Assembly: GCA_964442435.1 (NCBI GenBank)
Contig: CAYTZG010000001.1
Span: 170,977 to 234,976 of the forward strand
Direction: 5' to 3'
Origin: CAMXAS01 sp964442435
GTDB lineage: Bacteria; Bacteroidota; Bacteroidia; Bacteroidales; P3
Length of the DNA: 64,000 bases
Each line of letters begins with the position of its first letter. The stretch's first letter is position 1. Positions 36,201-44,429 of the stretch are shown here, one piece after another. The position numbers and the translations under genes are program-made. Under the pieces are notes generated by a model. That model saw nothing but the letters and a program-made list of their open reading frames with translations, did no database searches and was not told where the DNA came from.

Positions 36201-37430
36201 GTCATCGTCGTCTGTGGAGAGGCAATAATAGACGCCCGTGGAGCGGCTGCCGCCCGTCCATGTGCCGGTATAGATATAGCCGTCATGGTAAACAATCGGG
36301 CTGAGGTGCTGGGTGCCGAATTCCACTTTCGACTGCCAAAGCGGTTTGAGCGTAATGGCGTCGAAGGCTTGGGTAACCCCGCCTTCCAAGGGAACGAAAA
36401 TCTTGCCGTCGCCATAGGTTATCATCGAAAAGAAGCCGATGCCGCCCACCATCTCGTGTTCGGCAAGCAAAGAGCCATCGTTCAACGAAATCTTGAGGAT
36501 TTTATTGCCGGCGGTGTTGTACATATAATCGCCCACGATAATCGGTTGCCCGCTGTTTTCGGTAAAGGGATATTCCCATTTCACCGACACCTGATTGCCG
36601 GCCATGGCCAAAGGCAAATCCACAATCGACTGATGTTCTGGATTCTTGTACATCTGTCCCCAATAGACTTCCGAATCCAAAGAATTGAACGGCATAACCG
36701 CTTCGTAAGGCATACGCGGCAACGTCCCTTCAAACGAGCCCTGTATAACCGCATACGACCATCCATCCACACTGCCATCGGTCAGGTGACGGGAAGAGGC
36801 GCCCCAATTGGAATACGAAAACGCTTCCGAAATATCGTCTTTTACCTGATACGACCAATAGCCTTGATACCACCCCGCCCGCCACAGGGCGTCGGGCTCC
36901 GAACACGTCCAATAATCGTAGTTGTAGGCATCGGTCGTCACGATACCGTTTTCCGGCTTATAAGACACCGGCGTCTCATCGTCCGGCGCATACACAAGTT
37001 CCGTTTCGTCAGGGTTATCCGCGTTGAATCCGAGGCCGGCAATCGTATGGCCCAAATTGGTGACATGCGTCAGAAGCGTAAAACGCGGATCGGCAGTAGC
37101 CACGGCCGATACCATATCGTAACCCGTGGCTTCGCCGTCCCAGCGGTAGCCCCATACCAGCGCGTGGTCCAATTTGCCATCGTGCCAATCCACCACCAAG
37201 GCCGCCCGGTTTGCGCCCTCGCCCACCCAAAATTGGATGTCGTCGAACGAAAAGGTGGCGCCGTCCGCCGTTGCCACGCGCGCCGAAAACGTCCGCGCGG
37301 CCGCTTGCGGCTGTTCCAAATCGGGGCGTTCGTGTCCCTGTACTTTCAGCGGCGCCGTTTGGGCGAAAGCGGTGGCGACCGCAAGTATATATACAGCCGC
37401 CACGCTTATGATTCGTGCTTTCACTCTCAT
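33291..37430 (-). CDS. T9SS-exported surface protein: beta-propeller plus seven BIG2 repeats
   Basis: 1379 residues. A signal peptide (about 1-23, ending ATAFAQ) and an N-terminal region of about 200 residues are followed by a PQQ/YncE-like propeller (about 230-670; EVYWGQMYKNPE, GKIFVPLEGGVTQAFDA, NGRVYVTSGTMDD). Seven bacterial Ig-like BIG2 domains come next, each marked by a WTSSDEAVATVS-like core. An acidic D/P/T linker (PNTPDDPNTPDDPN) leads to a type IX sorting domain (SAYPNPTTGLLHVEV ... ITAGNRVSVRRIVKR). It should be moved to the cell surface by T9SS. Last gene of the riboswitch-led run and a paralogue of its 993-residue neighbour. Ligand unknown; a cobalamin or cobamide role is inferred only from context. 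Confidence 0.82.
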   Translation of the reverse strand: MRVKARIISVAAVYILAVATAFAQTAPLKVQGHERPDLEQPQAAARTFSARVATADGATFSFDDIQFWVGEGANRAALVVDWHDGKLDHALVWGYRWDGEATGYDMVSAVATADPRFTLLTHVTNLGHTIAGLGFNADNPDETELVYAPDDETPVSYKPENGIVTTDAYNYDYWTCSEPDALWRAGWYQGYWSYQVKDDISEAFSYSNWGASSRHLTDGSVDGWSYAVIQGSFEGTLPRMPYEAVMPFNSLDSEVYWGQMYKNPEHQSIVDLPLAMAGNQVSVKWEYPFTENSGQPIIVGDYMYNTAGNKILKISLNDGSLLAEHEMVGGIGFFSMITYGDGKIFVPLEGGVTQAFDAITLKPLWQSKVEFGTQHLSPIVYHDGYIYTGTWTGGSRSTGVYYCLSTDDDDPEVEDEIKTPVWQSDNTGFYWSGGTIVDDCIFVGGDDGVMRSYNRLTGKVIDAWAVAPDMAKATLRSGTSYDAQTGRLFFTGRETKKVYSVRLNSDGTFDEASKRVADVACQATTTPTVYNGRVYVTSGTMDDRKGGLDVFDAESLEKIYAVEIGGISQSTPVINTAFATEANGHEVYIYVCLNNEQGSLVCLRDFEGNTEPHIQYKWNAPRLQWCTHSMVMDHYGTMYYKNDSRGFWALGSEGVSLNQPVAKVNAGSRLALYPRVVTTQADKSVSWTSTNEAVATVDAAGVVTGVTVGEAKIIVTTAAGGFTDTCRVTVCTPLTSVALGQSEVEMNVGDDMALNVTVLPAGSQEDVYWTSSNSAVATVSATGVVTALAAGTAQITVGTQDGRLTANCQVKVVPVAVTGVSIAAATTTVGKNGLQLTATVSPQNATDKTVSWASSDETIATVSETGMVTALMPGSVTISVTTADGGKTATQSLTVDIVPVTGVTLSPKTLVLMYKGSGANLTATVTPANASINTVTYESTDETVATVNAYGAVSPQGRGTAKVIVRTVNGHFTDTCVVTVEKVDVEGVRLNKKTLSIENGKTQRLVAVLTPTAPSVKTLIWTSTDESVATVSTTVSDNTRGTVAPVGNGEAKIIVTAEDGGFSDTCVVSVSNVTANPVTDVIVSSKAITLTLGRSGRMLTATVLPETASNKRITWESTDDAVATVSAKGVVTAVSAGKALVIVKTKDGGLADTCIVTVRHPAPVTGVTLDRPTAELTVGGEALQLTATVAPADATDKTVTWTSSDEAVATVSETGLVTAVAAGEADITVTTTDGNFTAVCKVTVKESEDPNTPDDPNTPDDPNIPDEPTVPDEPTEPDDPIVPGEPDTPDDPSTPSDSTANEALDATLLTSAYPNPTTGLLHVEVAEPSVLELLTTDGRRLLRKEVGAGRVTLTLERSGLYILRITAGNRVSVRRIVKR

Positions 37431-37436
37431 CGCCGC

Positions 37437-40418
37437 TTATCTTTTAACAATCCGTTGTACGGCCACGCGGTCGCCCGCCGTTACACGGAGGATGTAGAGG
37501 CCGTTCTTTTCAAGCGTCAACGTGACCGTACCCGCGCCGACTTCCTTGCGGAACAGGTGGCGGCCGTCGGTCGTCAACAGTTCCAGAACAGCCGGTTCGG
37601 CCACCTCAACATACAACAGGCCCGTCGTCGGGTTCGGATAGGCCGACGTCAAGAGCGATGCGTCAAGCGACTCGTTGGCGGTCGGTTTTGCCTTGACCGT
37701 TACTTTGCACACCGCCGTAAAGTTGCCGTCAGCCGTCGTTACCGTAATGTCGGCCTCACCGGCCACTACCGCCGTTACCAAACCCGTAGCGCTTACCGTG
37801 GCCACGGCCACGTCCGAGCTCGTCCACGTTACGGTCTTGTCCGTCGCTTCGGCGGGCGCCACCGTCGCCGTCAGTTGCAGGGCTTCGCCGCCCACCGTCA
37901 GTTCGGCCACCGTCTTATCGAGCGTCACGCCCGTTACGGCCACGGTCGGCTCTTCCGCTTCCTTGACCGTTACTTTGCACACCGCCGTAAAGTTGCCGTC
38001 CGTTGTCGTGACCGTGATGTCGGCTTCGCCGGCCGCCACCGCCGTTACCAAACCACCTTCACTTACCGTGGCTACGGCTTCGTTCGAACTCGTCCACGTT
38101 ACATTCTTATTCGTTGCGTTGGCGGGCGCCACCGTCGCCGTCAATTGCAGGGCTTCGCCGCCCATAGTCAGTTCGGCTTCCGTTTGACTGAGCATCACGC
38201 CCGTTACGGCCACGGTCGGGTCTTCCGCTTCCTTGACCATCACTTTGCACACCGCCGTAAAGTTGCCGTCAACTGTCGTTACCGTAATGTCGGCCTCACC
38301 GGCCGCCACCGCCGTTACCAAACCCGTAGCGCTTACCGTGGCCACGGCTACATCCGAGCTCGTCCACGTTACGGTCTTGTCCGTCGCTTCGGCGGGCGCC
38401 ACCGTCGCCGTCAGTTGCTGGGTTTCGCCGCCCACCGTCAGTTCGGCCTCCGCTTGACTAAGCGTTACACCCGTTACGGCCACCCGCACCGTTACTTTGC
38501 AAACCGCCGTAAAGTTGCCATCCGTTGTCGTAACCGTGATGTCGGATTCGCCGGCCGCCACCGCCGTTACCAAACCGCTTTCACTCACCGTGGCCACTGC
38601 TTCGTTGGAACTCGTCCACGTTACGGTCTTGTCCGTCGCTTCGGCGGGCGCCACCGTCGCCGTCAGTTGCANNNNNNNNNNNNNNNNNNNNNNNNNNNNN
38701 NNNNNNNNNNNNNNNNNNNNNNNNNNNNNNNNNNNNNNNNNNNNNNNNNNNNNNNNNNNNNNNNNNNNNNNGGCGGGCGCCACCGTCGCCGTCAGTTGCA
38801 AGGCTTCGCCGCCTACCGTCAGTTCGGCCGACGGCTTGTCGAGCGTTACGCCCGTTACGGCCACAATCTGCTGCGATACCGTTATCGTGACCTGAGCCGT
38901 AAAACCGCCGTCTTCGGAGGTTGCCGTTATAAAGGCTTCACCCTCCGCCACCGCCGTGACCAAACCCGCTTCGCTGACCGTGGCCACGGCTTCGTTGGAA
39001 CTCGTCCACGTGACCTGCTTGTTCGTGGCGAAAAGCGGTTCCATTTCCACTTTAAGCGTTTTCGTCTGACCTACATACAATTCTATTTCCGCATCCCCAT
39101 CGATATGGATACCCGTGGCGGCGAACCGACTTTCGTAGGCATAAAGACCTCTGGATCCATCATAACAATACAACGTGCCGTTTTGATCCATCAATAAACC
39201 ATTCATACTTGACATATATTGGTATTCCTTGGCGATATACACTTCACTCGCTTCGGTATTGCCTTCGAAATCCTCTATACAGATCAGGCCCGCCTTGTTC
39301 GACTGGATATAAACATAAACTTTGTGGTTGTTCTCGGCCGTGGCGAAAGCCGTGCAGACCAAAGGCTGGGAGTTAGTCTTTCTCGGTTGGTTATTGTCAT
39401 ATTTACCCAACTCATAGGTATAAATCAACTCAAGCGTCTCAACATTCAACACATACAAATGCTGTTCCCCCGTTGCATAAACACGCCCGTTATAGACTGT
39501 CGGCGCGGCGCTATTGTTAAAACTCAAACGGGTCAAGGTCGTTTCTTTTTTTGAGTCCATATCGAACCCGGTAGCCCCTACCTTTATCGAATAGAGCTTG
39601 TTTGATTCATCTTTGAACAGCAACCGCTCCGTTGCCGCATCATAAGACGAGCCACCGTAAATATTGTCATCCACGGTCAGGGATCCCAATTCTTCTCCCG
39701 TTTTCCGATTCAGGCGCAACATTTTGGTGCCCAGACCGAGATAAATATCGTCGCCCACGATGGTGCTGATGATGCCCTCCAATACACCAAAACCGGTACC
39801 GCTTTTATGCCATACCGGCTCTATCGTTTCATCGTAACTATCGGGGTCGGGGTCTGCCGTACTGAAGCAATAATAATGACCGGAAAAACCGCCATAGATA
39901 TAGCCGTCGGCATAGACCAATGGATTATCCGTACCATATGAATCCTCAGTTTCACATTCGGCCAACCAAAGCGTATCCAAGGTTTCGGCATCAAACGCAA
40001 AAATACCGACCTTACCGTAACCGAGACCTTGCGACACAAAAACCTTACCATCGCCATAAACCAGGTCGCCCTCGCTCCAAATCGTCTGAACCGCGTCTTC
40101 TATCCCGTCCTCTATCGAGATTTTCCGCAGTTCCCTAATACCACCCTCTACAATACCATAGAGATAATCGCCGGCCATAACGACCTGCGTGTTGGAATAC
40201 ACATTAGTTACATTCCATTTCTCAAACAGGCTATCGGCCACAATCGCCACCGGCAATGCCGTCACCGTTTGATTCTCAGGATTTTTGCCCGCTTGTCCCC
40301 AATAGGCGTTATCGCCCGCCGACTCAGCGGTCCTTATCGTACCCTGCGCGAACACGGCCGTTACCGACAAAACCATCGTCAGCAACCAGCCACTGAACAT
40401 TTTTTTCATGTTTTTCAT
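37437..40418 (-). CDS. T9SS-exported surface protein: beta-propeller plus at least five BIG2 repeats (contains assembly gap)
   Basis: About 993 residues as assembled, including 34 unknown. Signal peptide (1-25), propeller-like N-terminal half (NAYWGQAGKNPENQ, GKVFVSQGLGYGKVGIFAFD, NGRVYATGEQHLYVLN), then BIG2 domains of about 83-90 residues with nearly identical cores, and a type IX sorting tail ending AGDRVAVQRIVKR. The 100-N gap falls inside the repeats, so the copy number is uncertain. It is 6 bp from the downstream paralogue and 46 bp from the upstream gene. The shared YWGQ..KNPE motif shows the two big proteins arose by duplication. Confidence 0.8.
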   Translation of the reverse strand: MKNMKKMFSGWLLTMVLSVTAVFAQGTIRTAESAGDNAYWGQAGKNPENQTVTALPVAIVADSLFEKWNVTNVYSNTQVVMAGDYLYGIVEGGIRELRKISIEDGIEDAVQTIWSEGDLVYGDGKVFVSQGLGYGKVGIFAFDAETLDTLWLAECETEDSYGTDNPLVYADGYIYGGFSGHYYCFSTADPDPDSYDETIEPVWHKSGTGFGVLEGIISTIVGDDIYLGLGTKMLRLNRKTGEELGSLTVDDNIYGGSSYDAATERLLFKDESNKLYSIKVGATGFDMDSKKETTLTRLSFNNSAAPTVYNGRVYATGEQHLYVLNVETLELIYTYELGKYDNNQPRKTNSQPLVCTAFATAENNHKVYVYIQSNKAGLICIEDFEGNTEASEVYIAKEYQYMSSMNGLLMDQNGTLYCYDGSRGLYAYESRFAATGIHIDGDAEIELYVGQTKTLKVEMEPLFATNKQVTWTSSNEAVATVSEAGLVTAVAEGEAFITATSEDGGFTAQVTITVSQQIVAVTGVTLDKPSAELTVGGEALQLTATVAPAXXXXXXXXXXXXXXXXXXXXXXXXXXXXXXXXXXQLTATVAPAEATDKTVTWTSSNEAVATVSESGLVTAVAAGESDITVTTTDGNFTAVCKVTVRVAVTGVTLSQAEAELTVGGETQQLTATVAPAEATDKTVTWTSSDVAVATVSATGLVTAVAAGEADITVTTVDGNFTAVCKVMVKEAEDPTVAVTGVMLSQTEAELTMGGEALQLTATVAPANATNKNVTWTSSNEAVATVSEGGLVTAVAAGEADITVTTTDGNFTAVCKVTVKEAEEPTVAVTGVTLDKTVAELTVGGEALQLTATVAPAEATDKTVTWTSSDVAVATVSATGLVTAVVAGEADITVTTADGNFTAVCKVTVKAKPTANESLDASLLTSAYPNPTTGLLYVEVAEPAVLELLTTDGRHLFRKEVGAGTVTLTLEKNGLYILRVTAGDRVAVQRIVKR
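37690..39050 (-). repeat. Tandem BIG2-coding repeats
   Basis: Several 240-270-bp near-identical units recur, recognisable by repeated gtccgtcgcttcggcggg and gccgtcagttgcagggcttc blocks. High identity between units suggests recent expansion or gene conversion and explains why assembly broke here. Confidence 0.85.
38672..38771. other. Assembly gap (100 N) inside BIG2 repeats
   Basis: The bases before and after the gap share the same 29-bp end, ggcgggcgccaccgtcgccg plus tcagttgca. Joining at that overlap removes 129 nt, stays in frame and rebuilds one ordinary BIG2 domain, but whole repeat units could also be missing. Confidence 0.95.
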
Positions 40419-40464
40419 AAGATTATAAGTTTAAAGATTGTTTTTCCGTTATTTACCACCGCCA

Positions 40465-41976
40465 TTACCGCCTTACAACGCGTTGCACGGCCACGCGCTT
40501 GCCTGTCTTTACGCGAACGATATAAACGCCGCTCTTTTCAAGCGTCAACGTTACCGTACCCGCGCCGACTTCCTTTCGGAAGGTGCTGCGTCCATCTACC
40601 GCAAACACTTCCAACAGGGCCGGTTCGGTCAGTTTAACATATACTACATCCGTTGTCGGGTTCGGATAAACCGCCATCAAGGCGGATAAAGCCGCCGCTT
40701 CGTTGGCAGTCGAATCGCCGGGCGTCGTCGGGTCGGTGGGGTCAGTCGGGTCGCCGGGCGTCGTCGGGTCGTCCGGGTCGGTAGGCGTCTCGCCCGTCGG
40801 TTCCGGAAATATCACCATGGCCGGAAACCAATAGTTGTCTATCATCTCGTAAACGCCCAACACCTCGCCCGCCGGGCTCAACCTGACGGTTTCATAGGTT
40901 TGTTTCAGATTGTCTTGATATAGCGAAACGTACATTTCGTCAGTTTCGGGATGCAAACGGAAGCCCGCACCGCAGTACATATACCAGCCTATCGACTGCG
41001 TATCGAAAAAATCGGTGCATTCCCCCTTGTCGATATCGTAGCACACGATTTCGTTATGCGTAAACCAACCGTTGCCCTGCTTTCGCCAATACAGCTTGTT
41101 CTGCTTGGCGGAGGCGCAAAACGCATCGGCCGTCCAGGCATACCACGAACTGGGCAGGCCATAACCGGCCGGCAACGCTATCCGTGTGGTGTCAAACGTC
41201 TTGCCATCCAACCTGAAGAAATAGTCTATCGTTGTGCCGCGTCCCGACAAATCGGGCGTCACGCTCATCCACAAGCTGCTGTCTTTGGCCTGCACGATGG
41301 AGCCGAATCCGCGTTGCACCCCATCTTCCAACGGAGCGCCTATAACCCGCTTCACCGTATCGGTTTCGGCATCAATAATCAACAGGCCCTTCTTCTGATG
41401 GATGGCCAACACCTTGCCGCCCACCGCCAGCATTGTGCCGCACTGGGCGGAATACAGACCACCGCCCTCCGCATCCGTACCCGGAATCCGGCCTTTCACT
41501 TCCAAGGCTTCGAGGTCAAACACATAGATGCCGTTGCTCGTCGAGACATAACCTTTGCTTGGGTTGACGCCCACAAAGGCACGGCCATCGGCCACCGAAC
41601 GCCCGTCGGCATCGGTGGCGATATTTTCTATCTGCTTGATACAAGCCATCGTATGCGCATCGCAAACAGTAATGCGACCGCCCGTCACCGTAGCGGCCAC
41701 ATCGCGTTCCTGCTTGGATATGATATACATACGGCCTCCGTATATCGCACCGTATTGACTGGTACAACCCAATTCCCGCCCGGGGTTCTCCTTTTGGAAA
41801 ACGCGGTATTCCCATTCGCCATTTGGCCGCAGGTAGTTAATCGTGCTGTTCTGATGCCCGAACCAGTCTTCATTGAGAATAAAGACACCTTTGGTATAGT
41901 CCGGCTTCTCGTCGGCATATCCCATAGCGGTTGCGGCCAAAGCCGACAGCACCGTCATCCAAAACATCCTTTTCAT
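40465..41976 (-). CDS. T9SS-exported YncE/DUF5074-like beta-propeller protein
   Basis: 503 residues from ATG at 41976; the longer frame has no signal peptide at its start. A signal peptide (about 1-21) is followed by a seven-bladed-propeller-like domain (FILNEDWFGHQNSTINYL, GRMYIISKQERD, ALEVKGRIPGTDAEGGGLY, VLAIHQKKGLLIIDAETDTV). A Thr/Pro/Asp linker and a type IX sorting domain follow (AVYPNPTTDVVYVKL ... VAVQRVVRR). Proteins of this propeller type in Bacteroides cobalamin loci (BtuG) bind B12. This copy uses T9SS rather than a lipid anchor. Gaps are 14 bp upstream and 46 bp downstream. Confidence 0.8.
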   Translation of the reverse strand: MKRMFWMTVLSALAATAMGYADEKPDYTKGVFILNEDWFGHQNSTINYLRPNGEWEYRVFQKENPGRELGCTSQYGAIYGGRMYIISKQERDVAATVTGGRITVCDAHTMACIKQIENIATDADGRSVADGRAFVGVNPSKGYVSTSNGIYVFDLEALEVKGRIPGTDAEGGGLYSAQCGTMLAVGGKVLAIHQKKGLLIIDAETDTVKRVIGAPLEDGVQRGFGSIVQAKDSSLWMSVTPDLSGRGTTIDYFFRLDGKTFDTTRIALPAGYGLPSSWYAWTADAFCASAKQNKLYWRKQGNGWFTHNEIVCYDIDKGECTDFFDTQSIGWYMYCGAGFRLHPETDEMYVSLYQDNLKQTYETVRLSPAGEVLGVYEMIDNYWFPAMVIFPEPTGETPTDPDDPTTPGDPTDPTDPTTPGDSTANEAAALSALMAVYPNPTTDVVYVKLTEPALLEVFAVDGRSTFRKEVGAGTVTLTLEKSGVYIVRVKTGKRVAVQRVVRR

Positions 41977-41990
41977 ATCATTATATATAT

Positions 41991-43211
41991 TCAATCTTCT
42001 TCCACGTGCAGGTCTTCCGCCCGCGAGAGTTCGGTCGAGGTTTCGCCCAACCATCCGCAGGACTGGCTGACGCCCGTATATACTCTAATGAAATCGACGC
42101 ATGGCAGATGCACGGGGTTCCCTTTTTCATCCACCGCCCATTCGATATTGAAACTCGACTTGTCTTCCGCCTCGTTGGGATGGTTGTCCACATAACCCCA
42201 ATCGTAAGCATACAGCACATAATAGGTGCCGTTGCCGCTTTCGTCCACGGCATTATCGGCCAACTTGGTGCCGCGGAACGTCATACTGCCGGCCTCCACC
42301 CACTGCGGATAATAGGCCTGTGGATGAAAGGCATTCCGCTGAACGAAACCCACACGGCCGTCATTGTCCGTAAAGCGGATGTACGATGTATCGGTGACGG
42401 AAGGCACCTGCGGGTCGGGCGTAGGCGGTTTCATCGGGTCGGGCCGGTAATAGGTTATTTCGTAAGCGTGCCGCGTGGCCGGCTTGCGGTATTCACTGCC
42501 GGCCAGCTCGTACCAAGTGTCGTCCGGCAGGCCGTTCCGGTTGCGGTCGAACGAAACCATCACGATGCCCGGCTCCGCGCTCCCACCCGAATTGGGGTTA
42601 TCGGGATTCGGCGTCTCGGCGGAATAAAACGCATTGCCGAAAATCTTGAAATCGTATTCGCCCGGCACGTTCACCACACTGTGGTCAAAGCCGAACGTTA
42701 CATAGCCGCCGTAAGCGCCCAACGAAATCAAGACATCGTTGGTGCCCGCAATGGATTCCTCCGCCTTCCGCAACATATCGGCATAGGTGTTGCCGGCTTC
42801 GTATTCGGGCATGACGTTCACGAACTGCCCCGGTGCGGGACAATACTCATAAACCCGCGTGATATAACGGCTGTAAGCCACTTCTTCCCCCCACACGACG
42901 ATATAAACGTCATGTTCGTAGGGATTGACCGGGTCTTCGATTTGCAGATGCAAGGCATATGCCCCCGTATCGGCCGAACAGAACACGAAATCGCGCTCGG
43001 TCGAAACCACGGTTTCGTTCCCCGCGCGGTCGCCCATCGTCCAAATATAACTTTCGCCCTCGTATTCGGGGTGCAATACGAGCGGTTGCATACGGGCCAC
43101 GGCATAATAGTCGTCTATGCCGAGACTCACCATGGGTATCTCGGGCTTGCACGCGACCAACGTCAGGCCTACGACAAACGCCAGCCAAATTTTTCCTTTG
43201 TCCGTCCTCAT
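41991..43211 (-). CDS. PKD-like surface lipoprotein of the cobalamin locus
   Basis: 406 residues. Signal peptide with lipobox near residue 21 (GLTLVACKPE), a PKD/Ig-like domain (about 30-125; YIWTMGDRAGNETVV), then a beta-rich domain with GGYVTFGFDHSVVNVPGEYD, SAEPGIVMVSFDRNRNGLPD and WYELAGSEY. This architecture is typical of cell-surface proteins beside BtuB in Bacteroidales. Function is unproven; an accessory role in corrinoid capture is inferred. Its start overlaps the upstream stop by 4 bp. Confidence 0.78.
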   Translation of the reverse strand: MRTDKGKIWLAFVVGLTLVACKPEIPMVSLGIDDYYAVARMQPLVLHPEYEGESYIWTMGDRAGNETVVSTERDFVFCSADTGAYALHLQIEDPVNPYEHDVYIVVWGEEVAYSRYITRVYEYCPAPGQFVNVMPEYEAGNTYADMLRKAEESIAGTNDVLISLGAYGGYVTFGFDHSVVNVPGEYDFKIFGNAFYSAETPNPDNPNSGGSAEPGIVMVSFDRNRNGLPDDTWYELAGSEYRKPATRHAYEITYYRPDPMKPPTPDPQVPSVTDTSYIRFTDNDGRVGFVQRNAFHPQAYYPQWVEAGSMTFRGTKLADNAVDESGNGTYYVLYAYDWGYVDNHPNEAEDKSSFNIEWAVDEKGNPVHLPCVDFIRVYTGVSQSCGWLGETSTELSRAEDLHVEED

Positions 43212-44407
43212 CCCTTACCTTTATATAAAAATGTCATGTGCGCCGGAATATCCCCCGTGCGGACGCTCCATTTCTTAGTACCGTTCCGGCCGTAGCAATG
43301 CAATACCCCGCTCGAAACGTAATTTTTGGCATCCGTCACGAAAATATCGCCGTTATAGGGGTTTACGGCTATGCCGTAAGGTATCTTGATATCGCTTTCG
43401 GTTCCATCGGCGATAAAGCCCGCGGAAACCAAAGTCTTGGTCACGATATTCAGGATGCCATAAGAAACCCGGTTGTCTTCGGTCTGATTGTTCCAAGCCA
43501 CGCTGTAGAAATAAAGCGAATCACCCTGTATCGTAAATTCGGAACACGGTATATCGAAAGTGTCGGTCACGACCATTTCTTTGGAAACATTATCCTTACG
43601 CGCCAAAAGATGCAATTTGGACGGCACATCGCCATAGTTGCCGCGCGAACTGACCCAAAGGCGGTTGTAAGCATCGGCACGCAAACGGTGCAGGTTCAGC
43701 CCGACGGGTATTTTCTTGACCTGCTTCATGCCGTAGCGTTCCACGACCGAAACGGTATAATCGTAATTGGGAACGCGGTAGCCGCCGGAATTGGCCACAT
43801 AGAGGTATTCGCCCACAATGTCCAATTCATCGGGCTGGTAGCCCACCGTTACCTGATTGACGACGGATAGCGTGGCCGTATCCACCTCGAACACCGCGCC
43901 GAGTTGGGCGTCCGGGTCGATGGAAACCGGCCCGACATAGGCCGAAACGTAAGCCCTGCCGCGGGAAAAACGGATATAACGGCAGTTGGGGATGTCTATC
44001 TGCCCGATACGGACGCAGGTACGCGCATCCATTACCTCCACCTTATGCGAGCAATTGATGACCGCATACAGTTTGCTGCCGTAAATCTGTATATCGTTGC
44101 CGACATCCCCCAGTTCCTTGATGACCGAGGGGTTGCGTTCGGCATAAATATTCCGCACATAATAGCCGTTCACGAAATCGACATAATCGATTGACGCCTT
44201 ATTGCTCCCCATATTGCCCTCGTTGAGCAGATACATCCCTATCGGCTCGCCGTCCGCGAAATCGGCCTCCGACCGTATGGGTATCGGCAACCGCTCGTAT
44301 TCGGTCGGCACCACGATTTCGTCTTTGCGACAGCCCACCGCCAGACACAACAGGACGGACAGGCTGACGAACAAGCCGAATGGGACGGTATTTCGAAGCA
44401 GGTTCAT
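43208..44407 (-). CDS. BtuG-like beta-propeller surface lipoprotein
   Basis: 399 residues. Lipoprotein signal (LSVLLCLAVGCRKDE, Cys about 26), then a YncE/DUF5074-type propeller: GMYLLNEGNMGSNKASIDY, IQIYGSKLYAVINCSHKVEV, PDELDIVGEYLYVANSG and NPYNGDIFVTDAKNY. In Bacteroides thetaiotaomicron the propeller lipoprotein BtuG caps the BtuB receptor and binds cobalamin extremely tightly. The position directly after a riboswitch-controlled BtuB supports the same role here. It is 22 bp from the btuB stop. Confidence 0.82.
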   Translation of the reverse strand: MNLLRNTVPFGLFVSLSVLLCLAVGCRKDEIVVPTEYERLPIPIRSEADFADGEPIGMYLLNEGNMGSNKASIDYVDFVNGYYVRNIYAERNPSVIKELGDVGNDIQIYGSKLYAVINCSHKVEVMDARTCVRIGQIDIPNCRYIRFSRGRAYVSAYVGPVSIDPDAQLGAVFEVDTATLSVVNQVTVGYQPDELDIVGEYLYVANSGGYRVPNYDYTVSVVERYGMKQVKKIPVGLNLHRLRADAYNRLWVSSRGNYGDVPSKLHLLARKDNVSKEMVVTDTFDIPCSEFTIQGDSLYFYSVAWNNQTEDNRVSYGILNIVTKTLVSAGFIADGTESDIKIPYGIAVNPYNGDIFVTDAKNYVSSGVLHCYGRNGTKKWSVRTGDIPAHMTFLYKGKG

Positions 44408-44429
44408 GCGTTTTCCGTTTTCAATGCCA

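Noticed and set aside
37690..39050. CRISPR-like array
   Set aside because: Units are about 250 bp, coding and in frame, without short repeats and unique spacers.
33879..39197. 1772-residue plus-strand open frame
   Set aside because: It is antisense to the BIG2 genes; its low-complexity Arg/His-rich translation is a by-product of GC-rich repeats and has no gene-like features.
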